Source of the DNA: Halovenus halobia
GTDB lineage: Archaea > Halobacteriota > Halobacteria > Halobacteriales > Haloarculaceae
NCBI RefSeq assembly: GCF_051414135.1
Contig: NZ_JBLKOA010000004.1
Coordinates: 62,001 to 126,000 of the forward strand
DNA length: 64,000 nt
Direction of reading: 5' to 3'
In this document: piece by piece, positions 1 through 9,542 of the stretch
Layout of the letters: every line of letters starts with the position of its first letter
Position numbering within the stretch: the first letter of the stretch is position 1
Program-made: the position numbers and the translations under genes
The notes under the pieces: generated by a model
Told to the model about the DNA's origin: nothing
What the model saw: only the letters and a program-made list of their open reading frames with translations
Database searches by the model: none

Positions 1-57
1 GCCAGTCACCCCGAGGGCGACGAACACCGTGACGACGAGTAGACTAAGGGTTATGAC

Positions 58-1227
58 TTGCGCGACCCAACAACTGCTGTGGATAACCGTAGCTTCGGCG
101 TCGGGATGGGTGCCGGCGCCATCGCAACTGTCGTCTTGCTCGTCGTGCTGGTTGCCATCGGGATTGCTGTCTTTGGACTGCCAGTCGGCCAGTTTTTCGA
201 GCCAACCGAAACCGGTGCGTCGCCCGGACTCGACGCGGCTGAGGTCGAGCACGAGGTTCTTGCGGAGAATTTGAATGTGCCGTGGGAAGTCGAGGTGCTC
301 GGCGAGGACCGCTATCTCGTTACTGAACGCTCCGGTGCCCTGGTGCTCATCGAGGACGGCGAGAAACGGGTGCTCGAACAGTTCGACCAACTCGACAACC
401 CGCCGCTGGGCGAGGGCGGATTGCTCGGTATCGCGACGCACCCGAACTTCGCCGAGAACAACTATCTCTACGTCTACCAGACTGTCGACCGCGAGTCAGT
501 CGAGAACACTGTCCGGCGCTACGAGGTCGATTTCGAGTCGAACGAACTCCGCGACGAGACGGGAATCATCGACGGCATCCCGAGTCACCGCTTTCACAAC
601 GGCGGTCGCATCGCGTTCGGTCCCGACGACTATCTCTACGTCACCACTGGCGACGCGAAAAACGCCGAACTCGCACAGGACCGCGAGTCGCTGGCGGGGA
701 AGATTCTCCGCCTCACCGACGACGGCGGCATTCCCGACGACAACCCCTTCGGCAACGAGGTTTACTCTTACGGCCACCGCAACGCCCAAGGGCTGGCGTG
801 GGACGAGGACGGACGACTCTGGGCGACCGAACACGGCTCGCAGGCCCGTGACGAACTGAATCTCATCGAGGCCGGCGAGAACTACGGCTGGCCAAAAAGT
901 AGCGGCGACGATACCGACCCCGAGACGCAGTCGCCAGTGTATCACTCCGGTCCGTACGATACGTGGGCACCCGCCGGGACGGCCGCTGCTGACGGTAGCG
1001 TCTTCTTCGCCGGCCTCCGGGGCGAACGCCTGTACGAGGCTGGCGTCACTGGCGACCGAGTGAGTAGCTTCACCGCACACTTCTCAGGTGACTTCGGCAG
1101 GATTCGGGCTGTGACTGTCGGTCCCGACGGCGAGTACCTCTACTTCACGACGAGCAACACCGACGGTCGTGGTGACGCGGGCAACAACGACGACAAACTG
1201 ATTCGCGTCCCACTCGACGCGTTCTGA
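58..1227 (+). CDS. PQQ-dependent sugar dehydrogenase (glucose/sorbosone dehydrogenase family)
   Basis: This 389-residue protein belongs to the soluble glucose dehydrogenase/sorbosone dehydrogenase beta-propeller family, which oxidises aldose sugars outside the membrane with PQQ. A hydrophobic segment at about residues 18-40 should anchor or export it. Family motifs are visible: GEGGLLGIATHPNF near 120, RFHNGGRIAFGPDDYLY near 178 (the His-Asn-Gly-Gly-Arg active-site region), and GHRNAQGLAWD and GENYGWP further on. The frame opens with TTG at 58. ATG at 106 is an alternative that would start directly before the membrane segment and remove the only basic residues ahead of it, so I keep 58. The natural substrate cannot be read from the sequence. 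Confidence 0.88.
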   Translation: MRDPTTAVDNRSFGVGMGAGAIATVVLLVVLVAIGIAVFGLPVGQFFEPTETGASPGLDAAEVEHEVLAENLNVPWEVEVLGEDRYLVTERSGALVLIEDGEKRVLEQFDQLDNPPLGEGGLLGIATHPNFAENNYLYVYQTVDRESVENTVRRYEVDFESNELRDETGIIDGIPSHRFHNGGRIAFGPDDYLYVTTGDAKNAELAQDRESLAGKILRLTDDGGIPDDNPFGNEVYSYGHRNAQGLAWDEDGRLWATEHGSQARDELNLIEAGENYGWPKSSGDDTDPETQSPVYHSGPYDTWAPAGTAAADGSVFFAGLRGERLYEAGVTGDRVSSFTAHFSGDFGRIRAVTVGPDGEYLYFTTSNTDGRGDAGNNDDKLIRVPLDAF

Positions 1228-1269
1228 CGGGACCGAAACCTGTTTGTGCGAACATCCTGACAGGTGGGT

Positions 1270-2238
1270 ATGGCAGGTCAAAACACCGGCGTCGTGCTCG
1301 CGGCGATGTTCGCCAACGGCGCAATTGCGGTGCTAAAGTTTATCGGCTATCTATTCACCGGGAGTCCGTCGATGCTCGCCGAGACGTATCACTCCATTTC
1401 CGACACCGGTAACCAGGTGTTGCTGTTGGTCGGAATCAAGTACAGCCAGCGCAGCGCCTCCCAGGTTCACCCCTTCGGCTACGGGAAAGCGCAGTTTTTC
1501 TTCGCCTTTCTCGTGTCGGTGCTTCTCTTTGGCGTGGCGGGCTGGGAGAGCCTGACTCACGGTATCTCGAAGCTCCGCGAAGGCGGCCACGGCGGCGGTG
1601 AGGCTGAAGCGGCCGAATTTCTCGGGTTCACGTTCAACCTTCCCCTGCCCATCGACCCGTTCTGGCTCTCTGTTGCTATCCTGCTCGGCGCAATCGTCTT
1701 CGAGACGTACGCCTTCGCAAAGGCCCGGGCCGAACTGAAACGCCAGATCAACGAGTACGACTGGTCTGGCTACCGCGAGGCGTTCAGCCGGTCCAGCGAT
1801 ATCACGACGCTGACGGCATTCACCGAGGATACGATTGCGCTGCTCGGCCTCGTCGTTGCCCTTGCCGGACAGACGCTTTCGCGTGTGACCGGCAATCCAG
1901 CCTTCGACTCGATTGGTGCAATCGTTATCGGTGTCTTGCTGATGGTCTTTGCCGCCCTACTCGCCTTCGAGAACAAGCGGCTCATCCTCGGTGAGAGTCT
2001 CACCGCAGATGTCGAATCTGAACTCGAGGCGGCGATAACTGACCACGATGGCGTTGCTGGCGTTGCGGATTTCCGGACGATGTTCATCGGGACTGGGCGG
2101 GTACTTGTCACCGCCGACGTGAGTTTCGACGGTGGCCTGGAAACCCGTGACCTCGACGAGGATATCCAGCAACTGGAAGCCAAACTCAAGACAATCGACG
2201 ACCGCGTGAAACTCATCTACATCGAGCCACAGCGCTGA
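1270..2238 (+). CDS. Cation diffusion facilitator (SLC30A9-like) transporter
   Basis: A 322-residue membrane protein of the cation diffusion facilitator family, which exchanges divalent metals such as Zn2+ for protons. The second helix carries HSISDTGNQ (about residues 46-54), the usual HxxxD metal site. The fifth helix reads FTEDTIALLG, where many CDF proteins have HxxxD; this Glu/Asp variant is typical of the ZnT9/SLC30A9 branch. The soluble C-terminal domain (after about residue 230) has the ferredoxin-like fold pattern of the family. ATG 1270 is preferred over GTG 1264. It lies 42 bp after the sugar dehydrogenase gene on the same strand. Substrate metal is not determinable. Confidence 0.9.
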   Translation: MAGQNTGVVLAAMFANGAIAVLKFIGYLFTGSPSMLAETYHSISDTGNQVLLLVGIKYSQRSASQVHPFGYGKAQFFFAFLVSVLLFGVAGWESLTHGISKLREGGHGGGEAEAAEFLGFTFNLPLPIDPFWLSVAILLGAIVFETYAFAKARAELKRQINEYDWSGYREAFSRSSDITTLTAFTEDTIALLGLVVALAGQTLSRVTGNPAFDSIGAIVIGVLLMVFAALLAFENKRLILGESLTADVESELEAAITDHDGVAGVADFRTMFIGTGRVLVTADVSFDGGLETRDLDEDIQQLEAKLKTIDDRVKLIYIEPQR

Positions 2239-2384
2239 GGGCGTTTTTGGGCGAGACAGCGCCCAAATCGACTCTTGTCTGTTGATTTGCCGACCAGTTA
2301 TCAGTATTGGTTATTGAAAATTCCTTTCCACATTCCCCGTGTTTACGTACCCTTAAGTGAATTAACCAACCTTTTGCATGAACA

Positions 2385-5300
2385 ATGGGGGTTCTACCGA
2401 TGAGTTCGACAACAGATGGGGCGTGGCGGCGGTTTTCGCCCGGGTATCGCACGACAATCACACTCGTTTTGGTCTGTCTGCTTGGGGTTGCGGTCGCAAC
2501 CGTCCCGGTCGTTGCCGGGGAGACGGTAGACGACGAAACCGACGACAACTCACTGCAGGCGACGACTGACCAGTCCGGACTGGTGCTCGAATCGACGACA
2601 GCCACACAGTCCAGTGACGTGGTCGCAACTTTCAGTGCAACGAACGTCGGGGACGGATTCATCTCGTTCGACGAAGACAACCTCGATGACGCCAAAGCAG
2701 AAGGATTGAGCTTTTCTCAGGGCGATATCGTCATCGAAGGAGAAATCTACGACAACGGAAGTTGGTCGTCGACGGATACCTCGTTCAAGACGCTGAACAC
2801 CGCTTCTGACGGCAGCGGGTTCGACGCCCAACCCAGCGCACCCGACGGCCTCGAAGGCACCTTCGACCCCGAGACGGGTCGGATGACCGCCAACGGACGA
2901 CTCAAAATCACACTGCCGTTGACCGGCGATAACTTTCAGTTCGACCTTGCGATGGTCACTGGCACCTCGAACGGGGCCGCGAGCAGTGATGGTCTCCAGG
3001 GGCAGTTTGACGCCACTATCGACAACGGCGGATTTGTGAACCTCGTCGACAACGAGTACACTGTCCCCGATACGACTGACAGCGACCTGCTGAACCAGCA
3101 GCTTGGCCTTCCTATCGAGGATCCAGGGCTTGCTTGGTTCGACCTCCACTTGGACATGAACACGGAGTCAGTCGCGCCCGACACGGGCAGTTTCACTGGG
3201 ACGGTGACCAACGAGAACGGGGACCGGGTCTCTGGCGCCACCGTCGACGTACAGGGCTCTGCCAAGTCGACCGAGACCGGTTCTGACGGCTCGTTTCGCT
3301 TCTCGGAACTGCAGACTGGTACCTACGATGTGGCGATCAGCGCCGACCGGTACCAGACGACCACGGTGTCCATCGAGGTGGTCGGCGGCGAACAGACCGA
3401 ACGCAGCGTGACTCTCCAGCCCGAACCGGCGAATCTCGCTCTCTCGATTGACGGAAGCGTTGTCACGGCTGGCGAGACGCTCGAAGTCGTCGGCACGATT
3501 ACCAACACTGGCGGAACAACGGCGACAGAGACAGCCACGATTTCGATTGGTGACCTGACTGGCAGCGAGCAGTCGGTCGAACTCGCGCCAGGTGAGTCGG
3601 TCCAACTCACCGAGCGTGTCGAGACCACCGAGCAAACGGTCGGCGAGTACACCGCCGAACTGACTGCTGGCGACAAGCGGGCAACCACCGAAGCGGTCGT
3701 CCGGGACCCCTTCGACAAGAAGCAGCCGGTAGCAACGTTCACCGCCGAGAACGCCGGCGAGGGACTCATCTCCTTCTCGTCTACGTTCATCGAAGCAGTT
3801 GCTGAGGGCGCGTACTTCCCAGCAGACGAGATTATCGTCGAAGGGGAAGTGTACGCCGACGGCACCTGGCAGTCGACGAATATCCAGATTCCACAGCTCC
3901 AGACGTCTGCCGACCAAGTACAGGTTACAGTCGATGTGCCCGGTGGCATCACCGGCACCCTCGACCGCGAGTCGGAGACGATGACCGCAGACGCCGAGTT
4001 CGACGTTTCAGTCGTCGGACGTGACGCCTCCTTCCAGTTCGTCATCGACGCGACAACCGGACAGAGCGGCGGACTGTTCGGCGAAGCCAACTTCGAGGGT
4101 GATACGGGCCAGGCAACACTTATGGACAACGAGTTCACCGTCGACCAGACCACCGGCGATGACCTCGTCGACACGGGGCTGGAGCTGCCGGCGGACGAAT
4201 CCGGCGAGAACTGGTTCTCGCTCGTCCTCGATATGCAGTTCGACGACAACCCAACTGGCACCCTGACCGGGACGGTGACCGACCAGACCGGCGACCCGGT
4301 CTCTGGTGCAACGGTCACGCTCGCTGGTACTGAGACCACGACGGGCAGCGACGGAACGTACGAATTCTCCGGTGCTGCTGTTGGCAGCTACGACCTGCTG
4401 GTCTCTGCACCCGGAGCAGAGACCAAATCCACGTCGGTGACTGTCGAGGCAGATACCCAACGCACTCGTGACGTTGCACTGACCGTCACCGGTAGTGTCG
4501 CCGGGACCGTCACGAATCAGGATGGCAATCCTATCGAGGGTGCCACCGTCAGTATCGATTCCCAGACTGCCCAGACTGACGCGACTGGCCAGTACAGCAT
4601 CAGTGGCGTCGGGATTGGGACACAAACGCTGACGGTCACCACACCCGACGGCGCCGAACGCACGACAGAAGTCGATATTGTCGGCGGCGAGCAGGCCGAC
4701 GGCTCGCTGACCTTCGAGCAGGTTGGCGGCGTGACCGGCGTGGTCACAACCGCCAGCGGCGAACCCGTGCCGGACGTTCCAATTAGCGTCACGGGCACTG
4801 ACGTCGAGACGACCACTGCTGACGATGGGTCGTACACCATCGAGGGACTGCCGGTCGGCACGCAGACACTGGTCGTCGACCCACCAAAAGTCGACGCACA
4901 GGAGATTTCGGTCGATATCGTCTCCGGCGAGCAACAACAACGAGACATCACGCTCGATTTGGCCGGCACGGTGACTGGAACCGTCATCACCGCAGTCGGC
5001 TCGCCTTTCGAGGGTGCGACGGTCGAACTCGTGGACGAGAACCGCCAGACTGTCGGCGAGACGACCACTGGTAGCGATGGTGTCTACGAGTTCACTGGCG
5101 TGCAGGCCGGTGAGTACGGACTTATCGCAGATGGCGGCGACAGCGGCAGTCAGCGAGCAACGATTACGGTCGAACCGGGCGCAACGACTGAACAGACACT
5201 CGAACTCAGTCAGGCAGAACTGGACGTGACGGTCGGCGACGTTCAGACCTCGGAAGGAACACCAACCGAAGTGACTGCAACCCTGAAAAACGTTGGCGCA

Positions 5301-8300
5301 GCACGCGCGAGCAAAACGGTGACACTGTCGATTGGCGACATCGTCTCGACCAACCAGCAGGTCGAAATCGAGCCTGGCGAGTCACAGCAGATCACGCTCG
5401 CAGTGACGCCATCTGCCAGCGGTGAGTTCCCGATTGTCGCGACTGTCGGTGAGCAACGCGCTACGGGAACACTCACCGTCGCTGGCGGCGGCGTCGTTGC
5501 CACCTTCCGCGCAGAGGCTGTTGGGGATAGTTACGTCTCCTTCGGAAAGGGTGACAAAGAGTCAGCCACGGGTGACGCCACGAGATTCCCCGACGCAAAC
5601 GAAGTTTCGGGCGACGAGGTGCTGTATATCGAGGGTGAGATTCTCGAAGGCGGCACCTGGCGCTCCACCGACCTCAACTTCCCGAATCTCAAAAAGAGCG
5701 GGCTGGATATCTCCGTAAAGAACCGCTCGCAACTGACCGGCACCATCGACCCCGCGTCAGGAACGATGAGCGTCGACGCGGACTTCCTGACCACGATTCT
5801 CGTCGAGGGTAAACCGAACTTCAAGTTCGGAATCGGGGCTGGCACCGGCGAGAGCAACGCTCTCTCGGGGTCGGCTGAGTTCGACCGCAACACGCTCGAC
5901 CTCGATGACGGCGAGAGCTTCGGCGCGTCAGTCTCGCTGGTCGACAACGACTTCGCCGTCGACGACAAGACGGGGAACGCCTTCGCCGACAAGTCGCTCA
6001 GCCTCCCCTCGACAACACCCTCGAATAACTGGTTCAAACTCAACCTCGATATGCAGATTCGTGAGGGCAACCCCGGTGGCGGGACGGTCACCGGCACAGT
6101 CACAGACGAGAACGGCAACCCGGTCGAGAACGCGAGCGTGCAGGCTGGCGGTCAGGAAACCCGAACCGACGCACAGGGACAATACTCCCTGAGTGACGTG
6201 ACTGCCGGCGAGGTGACGGTGACGGCCGCTGCCCCCGAGTACGAAGAGGCAAGCGCTGATATTACGGTCACAGAGGACAGCACAACCGAGCAGGACCTCG
6301 AACTGACGCCCGGCTCACCCGAGTACAAACTCGCTGTCGACGCGGCGGGCGTGACCGAAGGCGGGACGATTACGGTGACCGGTGCTGTCGCAAACGTTGG
6401 TACGGCAACCGGGACCGCTGACGCACGACTCACGGTTGTCGGAACGGCAACGAAGGCCGAAACGTTCGAACTCGGGCCACAGGACGACGCGGCCATCACG
6501 GATGAAATCGAGACGAGCGAGGGCGACGCTGGTGAGTACACCGTCATCCTGCGAGTCGAGGACGAGACGGCCGAGACGACGGTTACGGTCGACCCGGCAG
6601 AGGATGAAGATGAGACGAGCGGCACAGGCACCGCGGCCACGTTCAGAGCGACCAGCACTGGCGGGTTCATCTCCTTCGACGAGAGCACGCTCGACTCTGC
6701 TCGCAAAAACGGTATCGGCTTCCCTGACGGCAGCGAGGGCGAGCCAGTCGTCATCAAAGGGAAAATCTTCCCCGACGGAACGTGGGAGTCGACAAACATC
6801 GAGTTCCCCGTGTTGAACACTGCCGAGGACGGCAGTGGCTTCGACGCACAGGCGACGTTCCCGGACGGCCTCGAAGGAGAGTTCAACCCCGAGACCGGTC
6901 GCATGACCGCCGAGGGCACGCTGAAAATCAAGCTTGCGCTGACTGGCGACACCTTCCAGTTCGACATCGCGATGACGACGGCAACGAGCAACGGTGGGGC
7001 CAGCAGTAACGGGCTGGAGGGCTCGTTCTCGGCGGGTGAACCGGTCGATGTCAGTCTGGTTGACAACGAGTACACAGTCGACACGACGACAAGCAGTGAC
7101 CTGCTGAACACCCGACTCGGACTGCCGATCACAGAATCCGGGTTGGCGTGGCTCGAACTCGGCCTCTCGATGGATATCACGACCGGACCGAGCGAGACAG
7201 GTACAGTGACTGGCACCGTTACCGACGAGTCGGGCCAACCAGTTGCGGGCGCGACGGTTGCTGTCCAGAGCGAGCGCACGACAACCGACAGCGACGGGTC
7301 GTACGAACTCTCTGGCGTGTCGGCAGGCACGCAGACGCTTGGCGTCGAGGCGCAGGGCTACGAAGCGACGACGCGAGAGGTGGCGGTTGAAACTGACAGC
7401 ACAACTCGCAGTGACTTTTCGCTCACTCCGCGTGCGCCGAACTTCGAGGCGTCGCTGTCAGCACCACCGACAACGGCCGGAAACTCGGTTACTGTCACCG
7501 GTACCGTCGAAAACACTGGCGGCCCCGGCAGTGAAGAAGTGACAATCACCGTCGGCGAGCAGACGACGACGGAGATGGTCGAACTCGGTCCGGGCGAATC
7601 GACCACCGTTGAGTTCGACTTCCAGACTGAGACCGCTGGCGAATACAGCGCCTCGATGGCCGTCGGCGAACAGACCGAGGCTGCCCGCGCGAACGTTGTC
7701 GTCGACAGTCAAGACGGAAACGACGCTGCAGGTGGTGAACCCGGTGACGCGGCTGGCTTCATCGCCACGAGCCGCGGTGGCTTCACCTCCTTTACGGAAT
7801 CCTCGGAGTCCTCGGCACGCGAGAACGCTGGCGTCACCTATCCCTCGGCCGATGAGGGGACGCCAATCGAGATTGGCGCGACAATCGACGGCAACACGTG
7901 GAGCGCCAGCGCAGGGAATATCAGCTTCCCGACGCTGACGACGCAGGGGCTGGAAGTGCAGGTGAGTGCGCCGAACGGACTCGAAGGGCAGATTGACCGC
8001 GAGAGCGGCGAGATGACCGCAACGGGCACACTCAAGGTCGAAATCGGCGACGGGAACAGCTTCACCTTCGAGTTCGACGCGACGAGCGAGAACAGTGGCG
8101 CGCTCTCGGGCAACACGAACTTCGGCGGTGACCCGCCGACGGTGACGCTCGTCGACAACGAGTTCACCGTCTCCGAAACGACTGGAGAGGCAATCATCGA
8201 CCAGCAACTCGGGCTGCCGACCGAGACGCCCGGCGAGAACTGGTTCGAGCTCGAACTCGCGCTCGATTTCGTCGCAAGTGACAATGTCAGCAGCGCTGGC

Positions 8301-8468
8301 AGCAACACGACCGACCAGCCCGACAAACCCGACGACGACGGCAGTTCGATGTTCACAACACTCGGCCTCGCCGGCGGCGTTGCAGGTCTCGGTCTTGGCG
8401 GTGGCTTCGTCCTGCTCGTGTTCGCACGACGGCTCATCAGTATGCTTGACCCTGACCCGAACACGTAG
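2385..8468 (+). CDS. Giant modular surface protein with CarboxypepD-regulatory-like, CARDB-like and five-fold repeated domains
   Basis: A 2027-residue exported protein. Residues about 20-45 form a signal/membrane segment after an arginine-containing start, and a glycine-rich C-terminal helix (about 1990-2015) is followed by ARRL, so it should be anchored with the bulk outside. Between them I see five copies of a ~180-residue module (starting near 78, 447, 1036, 1415, 1788), each opening with an [AV]TF.A...G..[IVT]SF motif and closing with VDNE[FY]TV..TT...L...L.LP....G..W. Seven carboxypeptidase-regulatory-like beta-sandwiches (GTVTGTVTDxxGxPVxGATV; near 268, 625, 701, 779, 859, 1229, 1603) and four CARDB-like domains (near 343, 941, 1305, 1683) lie between them. 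An AT-rich promoter (CTTAAGTGAATTAA, about 2352-2365) precedes it. A structural or adhesive envelope role is inferred; no catalytic motif was seen. Confidence 0.85.
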   Translation: MGVLPMSSTTDGAWRRFSPGYRTTITLVLVCLLGVAVATVPVVAGETVDDETDDNSLQATTDQSGLVLESTTATQSSDVVATFSATNVGDGFISFDEDNLDDAKAEGLSFSQGDIVIEGEIYDNGSWSSTDTSFKTLNTASDGSGFDAQPSAPDGLEGTFDPETGRMTANGRLKITLPLTGDNFQFDLAMVTGTSNGAASSDGLQGQFDATIDNGGFVNLVDNEYTVPDTTDSDLLNQQLGLPIEDPGLAWFDLHLDMNTESVAPDTGSFTGTVTNENGDRVSGATVDVQGSAKSTETGSDGSFRFSELQTGTYDVAISADRYQTTTVSIEVVGGEQTERSVTLQPEPANLALSIDGSVVTAGETLEVVGTITNTGGTTATETATISIGDLTGSEQSVELAPGESVQLTERVETTEQTVGEYTAELTAGDKRATTEAVVRDPFDKKQPVATFTAENAGEGLISFSSTFIEAVAEGAYFPADEIIVEGEVYADGTWQSTNIQIPQLQTSADQVQVTVDVPGGITGTLDRESETMTADAEFDVSVVGRDASFQFVIDATTGQSGGLFGEANFEGDTGQATLMDNEFTVDQTTGDDLVDTGLELPADESGENWFSLVLDMQFDDNPTGTLTGTVTDQTGDPVSGATVTLAGTETTTGSDGTYEFSGAAVGSYDLLVSAPGAETKSTSVTVEADTQRTRDVALTVTGSVAGTVTNQDGNPIEGATVSIDSQTAQTDATGQYSISGVGIGTQTLTVTTPDGAERTTEVDIVGGEQADGSLTFEQVGGVTGVVTTASGEPVPDVPISVTGTDVETTTADDGSYTIEGLPVGTQTLVVDPPKVDAQEISVDIVSGEQQQRDITLDLAGTVTGTVITAVGSPFEGATVELVDENRQTVGETTTGSDGVYEFTGVQAGEYGLIADGGDSGSQRATITVEPGATTEQTLELSQAELDVTVGDVQTSEGTPTEVTATLKNVGAARASKTVTLSIGDIVSTNQQVEIEPGESQQITLAVTPSASGEFPIVATVGEQRATGTLTVAGGGVVATFRAEAVGDSYVSFGKGDKESATGDATRFPDANEVSGDEVLYIEGEILEGGTWRSTDLNFPNLKKSGLDISVKNRSQLTGTIDPASGTMSVDADFLTTILVEGKPNFKFGIGAGTGESNALSGSAEFDRNTLDLDDGESFGASVSLVDNDFAVDDKTGNAFADKSLSLPSTTPSNNWFKLNLDMQIREGNPGGGTVTGTVTDENGNPVENASVQAGGQETRTDAQGQYSLSDVTAGEVTVTAAAPEYEEASADITVTEDSTTEQDLELTPGSPEYKLAVDAAGVTEGGTITVTGAVANVGTATGTADARLTVVGTATKAETFELGPQDDAAITDEIETSEGDAGEYTVILRVEDETAETTVTVDPAEDEDETSGTGTAATFRATSTGGFISFDESTLDSARKNGIGFPDGSEGEPVVIKGKIFPDGTWESTNIEFPVLNTAEDGSGFDAQATFPDGLEGEFNPETGRMTAEGTLKIKLALTGDTFQFDIAMTTATSNGGASSNGLEGSFSAGEPVDVSLVDNEYTVDTTTSSDLLNTRLGLPITESGLAWLELGLSMDITTGPSETGTVTGTVTDESGQPVAGATVAVQSERTTTDSDGSYELSGVSAGTQTLGVEAQGYEATTREVAVETDSTTRSDFSLTPRAPNFEASLSAPPTTAGNSVTVTGTVENTGGPGSEEVTITVGEQTTTEMVELGPGESTTVEFDFQTETAGEYSASMAVGEQTEAARANVVVDSQDGNDAAGGEPGDAAGFIATSRGGFTSFTESSESSARENAGVTYPSADEGTPIEIGATIDGNTWSASAGNISFPTLTTQGLEVQVSAPNGLEGQIDRESGEMTATGTLKVEIGDGNSFTFEFDATSENSGALSGNTNFGGDPPTVTLVDNEFTVSETTGEAIIDQQLGLPTETPGENWFELELALDFVASDNVSSAGSNTTDQPDKPDDDGSSMFTTLGLAGGVAGLGLGGGFVLLVFARRLISMLDPDPNT

Positions 8469-8941
8469 ACACTGCGGAGCTGCCTCTGTTTTTATCGCTT
8501 GATTTGCCGCTGCTTTTGCGTATCTGTTCACGGTAGAAGACTGCGCCGACTCGACAGAAGTGACCTACTCGGGAGTCAACGTCTCAAAAAAGCTCTATTG
8601 AACTTCTCTTCTTCAGACAGATTGTCACCTGAAACAACCGGTCGATGCGGGCTGCGTATTGAGCGATTTGGGATGTAGCAAGCATCCGCGCGAACGGAGT
8701 GAGCGCAGTTCACTGAAGCCGAACGAAGTGAGGCTTCAGGCTTTTTCACCCATGTTTTTCGAGTCGAGCGAGACCGAAGGTCTCGCTGACCATGCGAACG
8801 GCGCTTCGCGCCGTGAGCAGAGAGTGGTGCCCACAGCGAACAGCGTGAGCGAGGACACCCGACGATGAAAAAGATGGCTGTACTGAGCAAAGTGGTGCTC
8901 AAATATATCACTTGTAGCGGATTTCAACAGCGCCACGTCCC
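8469..8941. repeat. Gene-poor stretch with a palindromic intergenic element
   Basis: No credible gene is present between the two convergent neighbours. The centre holds a run of short hairpins: CTGAAGCC/GGCTTCAG (8713-8739), GCGAGACC-gaa-GGTCTCGC (8768-8786) and ACGGCGC-ttc-GCGCCGT (8798-8814). Outside them CCATGTTTTTC (8750-8760) can pair with GAAAAAGATGG (about 8866-8876), 10 of 11 positions matching. The first hairpin followed by CTTTTTCACC resembles the layout at 55,582-55,725, so I read the two as members of one dispersed family. Confidence 0.6.
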
Positions 8942-9403
8942 CTACCGCGCGCCGAAGAGAGCAGTCAGCGACCCAGTGAGGACGCTCACGAGCCCACTGA
9001 GGCCGGCCAGACTCACCAGCTCTGTCGGTCCGATTGGGCTGTCGCCGCCCTCTGGACCGGTCATCCCGATGAAAATTCCCGCAACGAACACCAGTAGCGC
9101 CGCCCCGACGAGACAGCCCAGACTGACGAACAGCGTCGTCCGCGGCTGGTCCATCCGCAATCCTTCGAGAATCCCGAGCATCCCCGCGACGACAGGTGCC
9201 GTGATCGACGCGATGATGAGGAAGGCGAGCGGCGTGTAGCCGTTGATGACTCGTGTCTGGATGGTACTCAAACTCGACGAACTGGTCACTGAGGCTTCGA
9301 TCCACTCCCAGGTTAGCAGGCTCGCAATCCCAACCCCGACCCCCACAAACAACATGACGATCGAGACGCGCCCGAGCACGCGAACCGACTGTTTGTTGAA
9401 CAT
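8942..9403 (-). CDS. Haloarchaeal four-helix membrane protein, unknown function
   Basis: A 153-residue protein with four predicted membrane segments (about residues 12-30, 55-80, 88-112, 125-148) and a short polar, serine-rich outer loop near 38-46. I do not recognise a functional family. The gene ends at the palindromic element 8713-8876 and is divergent from the epimerase gene at 9543; the 139-bp shared upstream region is AT-rich and can hold promoters for both. No catalytic or binding residues stand out. Confidence 0.75.
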   Translation of the reverse strand: MFNKQSVRVLGRVSIVMLFVGVGVGIASLLTWEWIEASVTSSSSLSTIQTRVINGYTPLAFLIIASITAPVVAGMLGILEGLRMDQPRTTLFVSLGCLVGAALLVFVAGIFIGMTGPEGGDSPIGPTELVSLAGLSGLVSVLTGSLTALFGAR

Positions 9404-9542
9404 GATCTGTTCTCCGATTTCTCGTAGCCCTCCATTAAAGTGTCTATTTTATTATGAAATTATCAATAAACTTTCTACAGTACATGTGCGGTTTATCACC
9501 GTCGACCAGAACACATAGGTTATCCGCGAGGAAGAGTGGGAT

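Noticed and set aside
1..42. Possible end of an upstream plus-strand gene (frame 1, stop TAG at 40-42), or a hydrophobic minus-strand frame across the same bases
   Set aside because: Only 42 bases are visible and both strands read plausibly, so no call can be supported.
7458..8531. 357-codon minus-strand frame opposite the giant surface protein
   Set aside because: Arginine-rich antisense translation of the repeated domains; no family resemblance.
8865..9239. 124-codon plus-strand frame
   Set aside because: Begins in the palindromic element and runs antisense through the membrane protein gene; no promoter or domain.
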